DNA of 48,591 bases from NCBI GenBank assembly GCA_963621885.1, contig CAVFFT010000058.1, positions 1 to 48,591 of the forward strand, in the 5' to 3' direction. This document shows, in pieces, positions 26,798 through 38,395 of this stretch; the first letter of the stretch is position 1, and every line of letters begins with the position of its first letter. The DNA comes from UMGS1519 sp963621885 (GTDB lineage: Bacteria > Actinomycetota > Coriobacteriia > Coriobacteriales > Eggerthellaceae). The notes below the pieces were generated by a model. The model was not told the origin of the DNA. It ran no database searches and worked only from the letters and a program-made list of their open reading frames with translations. A program made the position numbers and the translations under genes.

Positions 26798-28312
26798 TTA
26801 CTGGGCAGTATCGTCCGAGTATCCAAACACGATGTCAAGCATCGGCGAATACCAGGTGTCCGGCGTCGCGACCGTGTCCGGGTCGAAGGAATCGGAATCT
26901 ATCGAAGTCGTCGAATCGGACGAGGACGTCGCAACATCGGCAACGCTCACGGAGTTCTCGCCTTCGCTCACCCAGCCGAGGCTCTCGTGGGCAAGCTGCT
27001 CCATGCCCTCATCGGTCTGAAGCGCGGCAACCTGTTCGCCGAGCGCGGTGTTATGCGCAAGCACGGCCTCGTATTCCGCGGCAAGCTTGTCGTTTTCACG
27101 CGACTGCAGATAGTAGTTCTGCGCCGCCGGGTACAGCATGGAGGCCACCATCAAAAGCACGATAAGCGTGACCCCCAGCCACACAAACCACCGGTGCTTC
27201 AACAGAGCGCCAAAGGACACCGACGAAAGCAGCGTCGAAACACCACTCGCCGCCGCGCCTCCCTCGCGCTTTGACAGCTGCATGCGTGCCGCGCGCTGGT
27301 GCGTGCGACCCATCTTCGTTTCGTAAACCGCCGCACGGGGTGCATCCTCGGCAGACGCCGCCTGTGCGCGCGCCCGCTCCTCGCCGCCATATGCGCGGTC
27401 GAAAGCGCGCTCGGCCTTCCGATGGCGACGCGCATGACGCCTACGCTCCACGTCGTCCGCAAACGACGCACGGGATGACGTGTCTTCATATTCATCCTGG
27501 TCAGACGCGTAATCCTGTTCCCAGTCTTCCTCCGGCGCATAGCTGTCGGACCATGCGTTGCTCGTGGCGTTTCGCCCACGCCCCGACGAGCTGCGCGACC
27601 GGTCCTCGCGCCAGTTGGCGGAAGCAGAAGTTGCGCCTCTCCTCCGAGCGGGCTCGCGCGTTGCGGCATACCCATACGCGTCGCCTAAGCCGCCCGAATC
27701 GCGGGTGGAAGCGTATTCCCATGTGTCACCCGAATCGCGGGCGGACTCATACTCCCATGCGCCACTCGAATCGCGGGTGGAAGCGTATCCGGCGGCATCG
27801 CGGGACGCCGAATATCCGTATGCGCCACTAGGCTCGCGCGTGGCGGCATATCCCCGCCGTGCGGAAGAGCCGCGCGCACCAGCAGATCGCTGCCTGCGCG
27901 TCGACCCATATGCGGAAGCGGATGCGACACCCTGCTTCCCGATGGGTTCAAACGTCTCATTCTCATCAGAAAACGGCAGGTCAAACGGGTTTTCTTCCCA
28001 TAAGAAAGTATTGCCCTGCGTTGCCTGGGCATCTATCTGCGTGAAATCGATAATCGACGCGGAAGAACGCGGCACGGCATAATCCGGCATGTCCGGGAAG
28101 GCGTAATTGCCCGCTCCCGCGGACGTGTTGTTCCACTGGACAAGCTTATTGCGATTGTCCTTGCGCGCTTCTTCGTACGATGCATTATTCTTCCGGCTCG
28201 CCTCGATGCGGCTTGCACGGTTCTCGATGAATCCGGGGGTTTCGGGCGCCCAATATCCCACGGTTGACGCATTCTGCGCGTCGTATCGTATGTCGGGATG
28301 ATAGCGAGACAT
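26798..28312 (-). CDS. FtsB/DivIC-family septum protein with long repetitive N-terminus
   Basis: About 504 aa; FtsB/DivIC proteins are usually 100-250. Residues 1 to about 370 are predicted disordered: Ser/Arg/Tyr/Asp-rich, with 12-residue repeats like AWEYESARDSGD/TWEYASTRDSGG, then a basic stretch (RRRHARRHRKAERAFD). One membrane segment (about 375-395, WFVWLGVTLIVLLMVASMLY) is followed by a coiled coil (about 397-433) and the family motif LAHESLGWVSEGEN. A Ser/Asp-rich tail of about 50 residues follows. The topology is cytoplasmic N-terminus, external coiled coil. It should join FtsL/FtsQ at the septum. Start ATG at 28312 with GGGGGAAG upstream; the exact start is not certain. Followed by ppx after 68 bp. 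Confidence 0.85.
   Translation of the reverse strand: MSRYHPDIRYDAQNASTVGYWAPETPGFIENRASRIEASRKNNASYEEARKDNRNKLVQWNNTSAGAGNYAFPDMPDYAVPRSSASIIDFTQIDAQATQGNTFLWEENPFDLPFSDENETFEPIGKQGVASASAYGSTRRQRSAGARGSSARRGYAATREPSGAYGYSASRDAAGYASTRDSSGAWEYESARDSGDTWEYASTRDSGGLGDAYGYAATREPARRRGATSASANWREDRSRSSSGRGRNATSNAWSDSYAPEEDWEQDYASDQDEYEDTSSRASFADDVERRRHARRHRKAERAFDRAYGGEERARAQAASAEDAPRAAVYETKMGRTHQRAARMQLSKREGGAAASGVSTLLSSVSFGALLKHRWFVWLGVTLIVLLMVASMLYPAAQNYYLQSRENDKLAAEYEAVLAHNTALGEQVAALQTDEGMEQLAHESLGWVSEGENSVSVADVATSSSDSTTSIDSDSFDPDTVATPDTWYSPMLDIVFGYSDDTAQ
27690..27800 (-). repeat. 36-bp in-frame tandem repeat in the FtsB-like gene
   Basis: The word GAATCGCGGG starts at 27696, 27732 and 27768, an exact 36-bp period. 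Each unit encodes 12 residues of the type WEYxSxRDSGxx. Weaker copies extend on both sides. Confidence 0.85.
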
Positions 28313-28421
28313 CGCCCGGCTTCCCCCTTTCTCTGTGGTGCGTTGAGAGTGTGATTCGAAAGGTGGGATTACTCTATCACAGGGCATGCCATGATGCGTG
28401 TACGGAATTCAATTTGGAGAG

Positions 28422-28453
28422 AAAAACGCGGCCTCCCTCACAGAAGCCGCGCT
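28422..28453 (-). terminator. Terminator well downstream of gpsA
   Basis: On the - strand CGCGGCTTC pairs with GAGGCCGCG, followed by TTTTTCTC. It lies about 245 nt after the gpsA stop, so the gpsA transcript probably has a long 3' UTR. Confidence 0.85.
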
Positions 28454-28515
28454 TTCACCGTTTCTCTTCTATTTGTAGCGGATGCGCAAGGCACGCATAG
28501 CAGACATGCAAGCGC

Positions 28516-28600
28516 GCTTGCCCTTGCCATTTCGGAGGCGCGGGACGGGCTTTCACCTTGTCCTAACGGACGCGCGGGACGGGCTTGCCCTTGCCGCGCC
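28516..28600. repeat. Degenerate 33-34-bp tandem repeat in the gpsA 3' UTR
   Basis: GCTT-containing units begin at 28516, 28549 and 28583. CGGGACGGGC recurs at 28541 and 28575, exactly 34 bp apart. Non-coding. Confidence 0.65.
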
Positions 28601-28697
28601 CTCACGATTTGGCTCCCACCCGAACGCCTCAGCCGCATCCCGCGGAGCGCTTGGCGGGCTTTCGCCCAATCGCCCGCTCGACTGTAAGTCCGATTCC

Positions 28698-29708
28698 CTA
28701 CTCCGCCTTCAGCGTGCGGGTCATGAGATAGTCCACGATATCCGTCAGGCAGATCTTGCCATCGAGAAGGTCCTTCACCGCCTGCATGATCGGCAGCTCG
28801 ACACCCTTGCTTTTCCCAAGCTCAAGCAGGGCGTTAAGCGAATGTGCGCCCTCGACGACCATGCCACGGCGCTTCTCGTAATCGGCGACGCTTATGCCCT
28901 CGCGTGCGAAAGCCTCACCATAGGAACCGTTGCGCGAATGGGGCGAATTGCAGGTCGTGTTCAGGTCGCCCACACCCGCAAGGCCAAGACAGGTCGCCGC
29001 GTTGCCGCCACATGCCACAACCAGTCGCGTGATCTCGGCAAGACCGCGTGTCATCACGAGCGAAATGGTGTTGTCGCCCTGACCCATGCCACGCGCCATG
29101 CCGCAAGCGATGGCGATGACGTTCTTCGCGGCGGCACACAGACCCACGCCAACCGGATCGTCGGAGGTGTACAGGCGGAAGTTGTTGCGCGACAAGAGCT
29201 GCTGGAAGTACTGCGCCGTCTTCTCATTGTGGCTCGCGACAACCGCGCCCGCCAATGAGCCTTCGGCAATCTCCTCCGCATGATTCGGGCCGGCGAGAAC
29301 GCACAGGCGCTCTTCGTGGCCGAGAACTTCGACAAGCGTCTGATAGAGGGTCGTATCCGTTTTCGCATCGAGACCCTTCGACAGCAGCGCGACCGGCGTG
29401 TCATCGGCGATGCAGCCCGCCATATCCTCGGCGACATTGCGAACGGCGAAGGAGGGCGTCACGATGATGATCGACTCGCAGCCCGCAACCGCCTCTTCTA
29501 TATTGCTGCTCGCTACCGCGCCCTTGAGGGGCAGATTCGAAAGGAAAAGGGGGTTCCGATGCGCCGCGTTGATGTAGTCGGCATCCGACTTGTTATAGCA
29601 CCAGATATGAACGCGCTTCTGGGCATTCACCAGCATCCATGCCACGGCGGTGCCAAAGGAGCCCGCTCCCACCACGCATACGCAGGGATTCTCGTTCTTG
29701 TCTGCCAT
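28698..29708 (-). CDS. gpsA: Glycerol-3-phosphate dehydrogenase [NAD(P)+]
   Basis: Reduces dihydroxyacetone phosphate to glycerol 3-phosphate for phospholipid synthesis. 336 aa. It shows the dinucleotide fold VVGAGSFGTAVAWML (13-27), LSKGLD, LAGPNHAEEIAEG, the catalytic lysine in AAAKNVIAIACGM, GLAGVGDLNTTC and SRNGSYG. ATG at 29708 with AAGGAGG 7 nt upstream. yebC ends about 100 bp upstream with a hairpin in between, and there is little room for a separate promoter. Confidence 0.97.
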   Translation of the reverse strand: MADKNENPCVCVVGAGSFGTAVAWMLVNAQKRVHIWCYNKSDADYINAAHRNPLFLSNLPLKGAVASSNIEEAVAGCESIIIVTPSFAVRNVAEDMAGCIADDTPVALLSKGLDAKTDTTLYQTLVEVLGHEERLCVLAGPNHAEEIAEGSLAGAVVASHNEKTAQYFQQLLSRNNFRLYTSDDPVGVGLCAAAKNVIAIACGMARGMGQGDNTISLVMTRGLAEITRLVVACGGNAATCLGLAGVGDLNTTCNSPHSRNGSYGEAFAREGISVADYEKRRGMVVEGAHSLNALLELGKSKGVELPIMQAVKDLLDGKICLTDIVDYLMTRTLKAE

Positions 29709-29744
29709 TACGCCCTCCTTGCTTCGCGGCGCGTCTCGCCCTAA

Positions 29745-29781
29745 ACAGAATGCCCCTCCGCAATGGATGCAGAAGGGGCAT
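29745..29781 (-). terminator. Hairpin between yebC and gpsA
   Basis: Perfect arms ATGCCCCT/AGGGGCAT (29750-29757, 29774-29781), then TCTGTTT on the - strand. Only about 36 nt remain before the gpsA start, so this may be a partial terminator or attenuator. Confidence 0.65.
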
Positions 29782-29811
29782 GCTCATGAAAGATGTTATT
29801 CCGCGTAAAGA

Positions 29812-30615
29812 CTACTCGTTGTCCAGAGCGGCAATGACCTCGTCCGTCATCTCCATCGTATGATACACGTTCTGCAGGTCCTCAAGCTCTTCCAGCTTGT
29901 CGATGAGGCGCATGACCTTCACCGCGTCCTTGGGCTCAACCTGCGTGTAGGTCGTCGGAACCATAATGAGCTCGGAGCCCTTCGTCTCGACACCCGCCTC
30001 TTCGAGAGCCTTCTTCACCGGCATGAGATCCTTCACGCCCGTGTAGACGATCCACTCCTCATCGGCGTCTTCGTAGTCGTCGCCACCGGCCTCAAGAACC
30101 AGCATCTCGAACTCGTCGACATCGGCAGCAGCGCCGTTCGGCTTCGTCGGGTTCTTCTTGTCGCCCGTCTCAACGACCTTCGGGACCATGATCTGGCCCT
30201 TGCGCTCGAACTGGAACGCGACCGATCCGCTCGTGCCAAGGCTGCCATTTGCATGCGTGAAAGCGCTGCGCACGTCGGCGGCGGTACGGTTGCGGTTGTC
30301 GGTAAGCGCCTCGCAGTAGATGGCAACGCTCGCGGGACCATAACCTTCGTAGGTGATCGTCTCGTAGTTAGCCGCATCCTTGCCGGAGCCGAACGCCTTG
30401 TCGATAGCGGTCTTGATCTTGTCCTTCGGGAGCGAGTAGCTCTTCGCCTTATCGATAGCTGCCGCAAGGGAGGCGTTGTTCTCGGGGTTCGGGTCGCCAC
30501 CCTCCTTTGCCGCTACCGTGATGTTACGGGAAAGTTTAGAGAACAAGGCGGAACGCTTTGCGTCCTGTGCCGCCTTGCGGTGCTTCGTTGTAGCCCACTT
30601 CGAATGTCCGGACAT
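29812..30615 (-). CDS. yebC: YebC/PmpR family protein
   Basis: 267 aa. The N-terminus MSGHSKWATTKHRKAAQDAKR is diagnostic, followed by KEGGDPNPENNASLAAAIDKA and NRNRTAADVRSAFTHANGSLG. The family was first described as transcription regulators; recent work links members to relief of ribosome stalling at proline-rich motifs. ATG at 30615 with AAGGA about 7 nt upstream; an upstream in-frame start is rejected because the conserved family N-terminus begins here. It has its own promoter (TTGCCC-17-TAGTAT). Slightly long for the family (about 240-250), with a variable insert near 160-175. Confidence 0.95.
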   Translation of the reverse strand: MSGHSKWATTKHRKAAQDAKRSALFSKLSRNITVAAKEGGDPNPENNASLAAAIDKAKSYSLPKDKIKTAIDKAFGSGKDAANYETITYEGYGPASVAIYCEALTDNRNRTAADVRSAFTHANGSLGTSGSVAFQFERKGQIMVPKVVETGDKKNPTKPNGAAADVDEFEMLVLEAGGDDYEDADEEWIVYTGVKDLMPVKKALEEAGVETKGSELIMVPTTYTQVEPKDAVKVMRLIDKLEELEDLQNVYHTMEMTDEVIAALDNE

Positions 30616-30654
30616 AACACTTCCTTCATTAGCTTGATACGCATTAACCTGCAC

Positions 30655-30683
30655 ATACTAGCATCGCAACCCATAGCGGGCAA
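30655..30683 (-). promoter_or_regulatory. yebC promoter
   Basis: TTGCCC (30683-30678), exactly 17 bp, TAGTAT (30660-30655) on the - strand; the leader would be about 33 nt. Confidence 0.7.
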
Positions 30684-30915
30684 CAAATACGCAGCAAACG
30701 CACGAAGGCACCATTGGAACGGAAATCGCGTTCTGCGGCCGCGCCTTGATTGTCCGCGCGTCTATAGATGTGCCTCGTGTGCCTTACGCGTTCCTGATAC
30801 GTTTCAAAGCCTGTCACGCGCGCACGGGCAAATGCCGCGCGTTTCTTACGCACTCTCGGCGCGTTTCAAAGCCCGCATTTCAAACGCCTACGCTTCAAAG
30901 CCCGCAAGATGTTTG

Positions 30916-30937
30916 TTTGGAAACGAAGCTTCTTCGT
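30916..30937 (-). terminator. Weak hairpin after the ModA-like gene
   Basis: ACGAAG-AAG-CTTCGT followed by TTCC on the - strand, about 8 nt after the stop. AT-rich stem, short tail. Confidence 0.4.
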
Positions 30938-30944
30938 CAGCGTA

Positions 30945-31928
30945 TTAGGCGGCGAAATGGAAACCCCATTTTTCCACGATGCCCACCGCATCGGCATCCG
31001 TCTGTATCCATGAGAGGAAATCGCGCGCGGTCGCTTCCAGATCGGCGCCGTTCTCTTCAGCGGAAATATTCTGGGCAAGAGCGCAGGGGAACCACATCGC
31101 CTCGTAGTAGTCGGAGGGAATGGAGCCAAGCACCTTCACGCCGCCATAGCGGTAGACGTCGCTGGTCCTGACGATTGCCACGAGTTTGCTATTGGTTTCA
31201 AGCATGCCGAACAGGGCTGCCGTGCTCTTGCAATGGACGAGCTTGTCATCGTCCTTCGCATACACGCCGGTGAACTCCCCATCAGCGTACACGCCAATGT
31301 TCTTCAGCGCCTCGAACTGGCGTTTCGCATGCACGCCTTTTCCGTCGACGACGCACAGAGGCGAGGTGCCCGCTTCGATATTCGCGGTCGTCGCCGCCGT
31401 GAGCTTCGATTTGGAAGACGCGACAATCACGAGCGAATCCTGAAGCATGTCGGAACGGGTGGTCGGGTCGACAAGGTCGGCCTCCTCAGCCGCGTCCATT
31501 CCCTTGAGCGAGCTCTGGAAGACGATCTCGGCTTTCGGGAGGACGACATCCTCGTTCTCATCGGTCGTGGTGGTGGCGTCGTCCGCCTTATCGGGCTTGA
31601 GCGCGGAGTTCTCCTTCTTGACGCTGTTGTAGTACGAAAAGTCGAAGCTCAGCCAATCCTTGTTGGCGGCATAGGCGCTCGCGAGCTCCTCAAGAAGCCC
31701 CTGCATTCCCACCGGCGCCGCGATACGCACGGTGAGCTGCACCTGCTCCTCCGTCGTTTCGCTCGTCGTTTCCGCCGGCGCCGACTCGGAGGTATCGGGC
31801 GTTTGTGCATCGGAGCAGCCGCGCAAAAGGAACAGCGCCAGGATGAGAATGACCACTCCCCCGAGCACTCGCCTACCGATAACGGCAGCGCCTTCATGAT
31901 TGCGCAAAGCTGCTCCTAACGATTTCAC
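30945..31928 (-). CDS. ModA-like extracellular binding lipoprotein, orphan
   Basis: 327 aa. A hydrophobic segment (about 21-36, VLGGVVILILALFLL) ends in RGC, giving an atypical lipobox with Arg at -2, so it may be a lipoprotein or a membrane anchor. After a Thr/Ser/Glu-rich spacer comes a periplasmic-binding fold resembling ModA: LTVRIAAPVGMQGLLEELASA, AEIVFQSSLKGMDAAEEADL, DSLVIVASSKSKL and a C-terminal ATARDFLSWIQTDADAVGIV. No permease or ATPase is nearby. GTG start at 31928 overlaps the glmM stop (GTGA) with GAGGAG upstream, so it is translationally coupled to glmM. Ligand unknown; the family resemblance is moderate. Confidence 0.78.
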   Translation of the reverse strand: MKSLGAALRNHEGAAVIGRRVLGGVVILILALFLLRGCSDAQTPDTSESAPAETTSETTEEQVQLTVRIAAPVGMQGLLEELASAYAANKDWLSFDFSYYNSVKKENSALKPDKADDATTTTDENEDVVLPKAEIVFQSSLKGMDAAEEADLVDPTTRSDMLQDSLVIVASSKSKLTAATTANIEAGTSPLCVVDGKGVHAKRQFEALKNIGVYADGEFTGVYAKDDDKLVHCKSTAALFGMLETNSKLVAIVRTSDVYRYGGVKVLGSIPSDYYEAMWFPCALAQNISAEENGADLEATARDFLSWIQTDADAVGIVEKWGFHFAA

Positions 31929-33262
31929 GCAAGCTCCTCTTTCACGATGTTCGCCAGACGCTGCGCAACCTCTTGCGCACGCGCCTCGTCAGACGCCTCG
32001 ACCATCACGCGCACGAGCGGTTCGGTTCCGCTTGCACGCACGAGAATCTGGCCGGTGATTCCCATCGCCTCTTCTTCCTTGCGCACCGCTTCCGCAATCT
32101 CGCGGTTCCATTCAAGCGCATGCTTGTCGCTCACCTTCACATTGATGAGCACCTGCGGGCAACGGGTCATCATGCCCGCCGCCTCTTCGGGCGTCCAGCC
32201 ATTGCGAATGCACGCGCAGATGAACAGGCAAGCCGTCAGAAGGCCGTCGCCCGTACTGTTGTAGTCGAGGAAGATCATGTGGCCGCTTTGCTCGCCGCCA
32301 ATGGCGTAGCCACCCTCGCGCATGCGCTCGAGAACATGACGGTCGCCTACCGAGGTGCGTTCGACCTCGATGCCAGCCGCATCCATCGCCTGACGGAAGC
32401 CGAGGTTACACATCACAGTCGAAACGACGGTGTTATGCGGCAAGACCCCACGCTGCTTCATGTCGATCGCGCAGACGGTTTCCACGACGTCGCCATCAAG
32501 CTCGTCGCCGCACGAATCGACGATCATCACGCGGTCGGCGTCGCCATCATGCGCGATGCCGATGGTCGCCTGGCTTTTCGCCACAAGCTCCTTGAGCGCC
32601 GCGAGATTCGTCGAGCCGCATTCCACATTGATATCGGTGCCGTCCCAGTCGTCGTTGATGACGATGACCTCGGCGCCCAGGCGGCGGAAAGCCTCCGCCG
32701 AGCTCACGCTCGAAGCGCCGTGAGCCGTGTCGAGCGCGATTTTCCAGCCGGTGAAGTCGATGCCTTGTCCGCGCACCACGTCAACCGCGTGCTGGATGTA
32801 GGTTTCCGCAGCATCCTTCAGGGAAATCGCGTGTCCCACCGCGTCGCCATTGGGAAGGTTTTCCGCCGGCTCGCCGCCAGCGAGCACGTAGGATTCGATC
32901 TGCTCTTCGAGCGAGACCGGCAGCTTGAAGCCGTCCTTGTCGAAGAATTTGATGCCGTTATATTCCGGCGGATTATGCGATGCGGAAATGACCACGCCGG
33001 CATCGGCATGGTTCGTGCGCGTGAGCAGGGCAATTGCCGGGGTGGGAATAATGCCCGCCGCCAGCGCGCAGCCGCCCATGCTCATGACGCCTGCCACAAG
33101 CGAAGCCTCGAGCATGTCGCCCGAGAGACGCGTGTCTTTTCCGACAACGATAGTGCGACCGAGGAATTTGACGGCTGCCTGTCCCAACCGGAAGGCAATC
33201 TCGCTTGTCAGTTCCCTATTCGCGACTCCTCGCGCGCCGTCGGTTCCAAACAGCTTTGCCAT
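31925..33262 (-). CDS. glmM: Phosphoglucosamine mutase
   Basis: Converts glucosamine 6-phosphate to glucosamine 1-phosphate, the substrate of GlmU. 445 aa. N-terminus KLFGTDGARGVAN (3-15), active-site ISASHNP (92-98, phosphoserine probably Ser95), metal loop HDGDADRVM, sugar loop GGEQSGHMIF, and phosphate loop VRASGTEPLVRVM. ATG at 33262, AAGGAG about 7 nt upstream. Its stop overlaps the start of the ModA-like gene by 4 nt. Confidence 0.97.
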   Translation of the reverse strand: MAKLFGTDGARGVANRELTSEIAFRLGQAAVKFLGRTIVVGKDTRLSGDMLEASLVAGVMSMGGCALAAGIIPTPAIALLTRTNHADAGVVISASHNPPEYNGIKFFDKDGFKLPVSLEEQIESYVLAGGEPAENLPNGDAVGHAISLKDAAETYIQHAVDVVRGQGIDFTGWKIALDTAHGASSVSSAEAFRRLGAEVIVINDDWDGTDINVECGSTNLAALKELVAKSQATIGIAHDGDADRVMIVDSCGDELDGDVVETVCAIDMKQRGVLPHNTVVSTVMCNLGFRQAMDAAGIEVERTSVGDRHVLERMREGGYAIGGEQSGHMIFLDYNSTGDGLLTACLFICACIRNGWTPEEAAGMMTRCPQVLINVKVSDKHALEWNREIAEAVRKEEEAMGITGQILVRASGTEPLVRVMVEASDEARAQEVAQRLANIVKEELA

Positions 33263-33429
33263 TCTGTCGCTCCTTGTCTACCTGGTATGTGGCCTGCCTC
33301 CGCAAGATATGCCGGCACATGCTGCACCTGCGTGTTCCGCACGGAGTGCAACTGCACCCGCGCAAAAGCGCGTCCGCGCTTCTCGCGCGTGGGCCATCTG
33401 CATGGCAAGGCCAAAAAGCGTGCGAACGT

Positions 33430-33909
33430 CTACTTGCCGCGCCGCACGTATTCATCATGCAGGCGCACCGCGCCCTCGGGGCGCTCGTCATCCCGCATGC
33501 GGTTGTTCAATTCCGCCGCAAACTCGTCAATTCCCACGCCATAACGCGCGAGCACCACCAGCAGGTGATACACGACATCCGCCGCCTCATAGCGGAGATG
33601 GTCGACTTCAGCGTCGGCATCCTGGTTTCTCTTTGACGTGATTTCGGCATCCGCGCCTTCGGACTCAAGCGCCATGCTTGCCAGCCGATTGGCAGCGGTG
33701 ACGTCCTTCGCGGCCAAAGCAACCTCGACCGCTTCTTCCGTCAGCTTCTTTAAAGGCGTGTCAACATCGCCTGAAAGGAGGCGATGCGTGTAGCTTTCAT
33801 CCCCGGCGTCCTTGCGCGACTCGATCGTCGCGTACAGCGCTTCAAGCGTCGCACCTATCTGGCTTTCAGGCCGCGCTTCACCTTCGGGAACATAGATTTT
33901 TCCACTCAC
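33430..33909 (-). CDS. hisE: Phosphoribosyl-ATP pyrophosphatase (stand-alone HisE)
   Basis: All-alpha NTP pyrophosphatase that performs the second step of histidine synthesis. About 159 aa. Motifs: TLEALYATIESRK, KKLTEEAVEVALAAK and YEAADVVYHLLVVLARYGV carry the expected EExxE and ExxD metal ligands. A charged insert (ALESEGADAEITSKRNQDAD) lengthens the region between helices. The start is uncertain: GTG at 33909 is preferred (GGATGG upstream), with TTG at 33936 as alternative. No other his gene is in view; it sits between rpoC and glmM. A relation to MazG is possible but the length and helices fit HisE better. Confidence 0.85.
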   Translation of the reverse strand: MSGKIYVPEGEARPESQIGATLEALYATIESRKDAGDESYTHRLLSGDVDTPLKKLTEEAVEVALAAKDVTAANRLASMALESEGADAEITSKRNQDADAEVDHLRYEAADVVYHLLVVLARYGVGIDEFAAELNNRMRDDERPEGAVRLHDEYVRRGK

Positions 33910-33941
33910 AGCAATCCATCCCGCGAATATCGCCAACTGTT

Positions 33942-33980
33942 GTAAACGGTGCGCCGCCCCATCAGGGACGACGCACCGCT
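33942..33980 (-). terminator. Hairpin terminator after rpoC
   Basis: A long stem, GCGGTGCG.CG.CCC against GGG.CG.CGCACCG, with a TGAT loop, then TTTAC on the - strand; it begins about 12 nt after the rpoC stop. Confidence 0.75.
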
Positions 33981-33992
33981 TGGCTTGTTTTG

Positions 33993-38393
<4,401 letters not shown>

Positions 38394-38395
38394 CC

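Larger units (their letters stand above)
28313..28697. other. Intergenic region between the FtsB-like gene and gpsA
   Basis: 385 bp with no supported gene. It holds a degenerate 33-34-bp tandem repeat (28516-28600), a terminator (28422-28453) and presumably the promoter of the FtsB-like gene, which I could not define. Confidence 0.5.
30616..30944. other. Intergenic region between yebC and the ModA-like gene
   Basis: 329 bp without a supported gene. It contains the yebC promoter at the left, a weak terminator at the right, and irregularly spaced copies of TTCAAAGC (30803, 30865, 30894) within CG-rich sequence. Confidence 0.5.

Noticed and set aside
31800..31928. Twin-arginine signal in the ModA-like protein (GRRVLGG)
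   Set aside because: The residues after RR do not fit the xFLK consensus; a lipoprotein-type or anchor segment is more likely.
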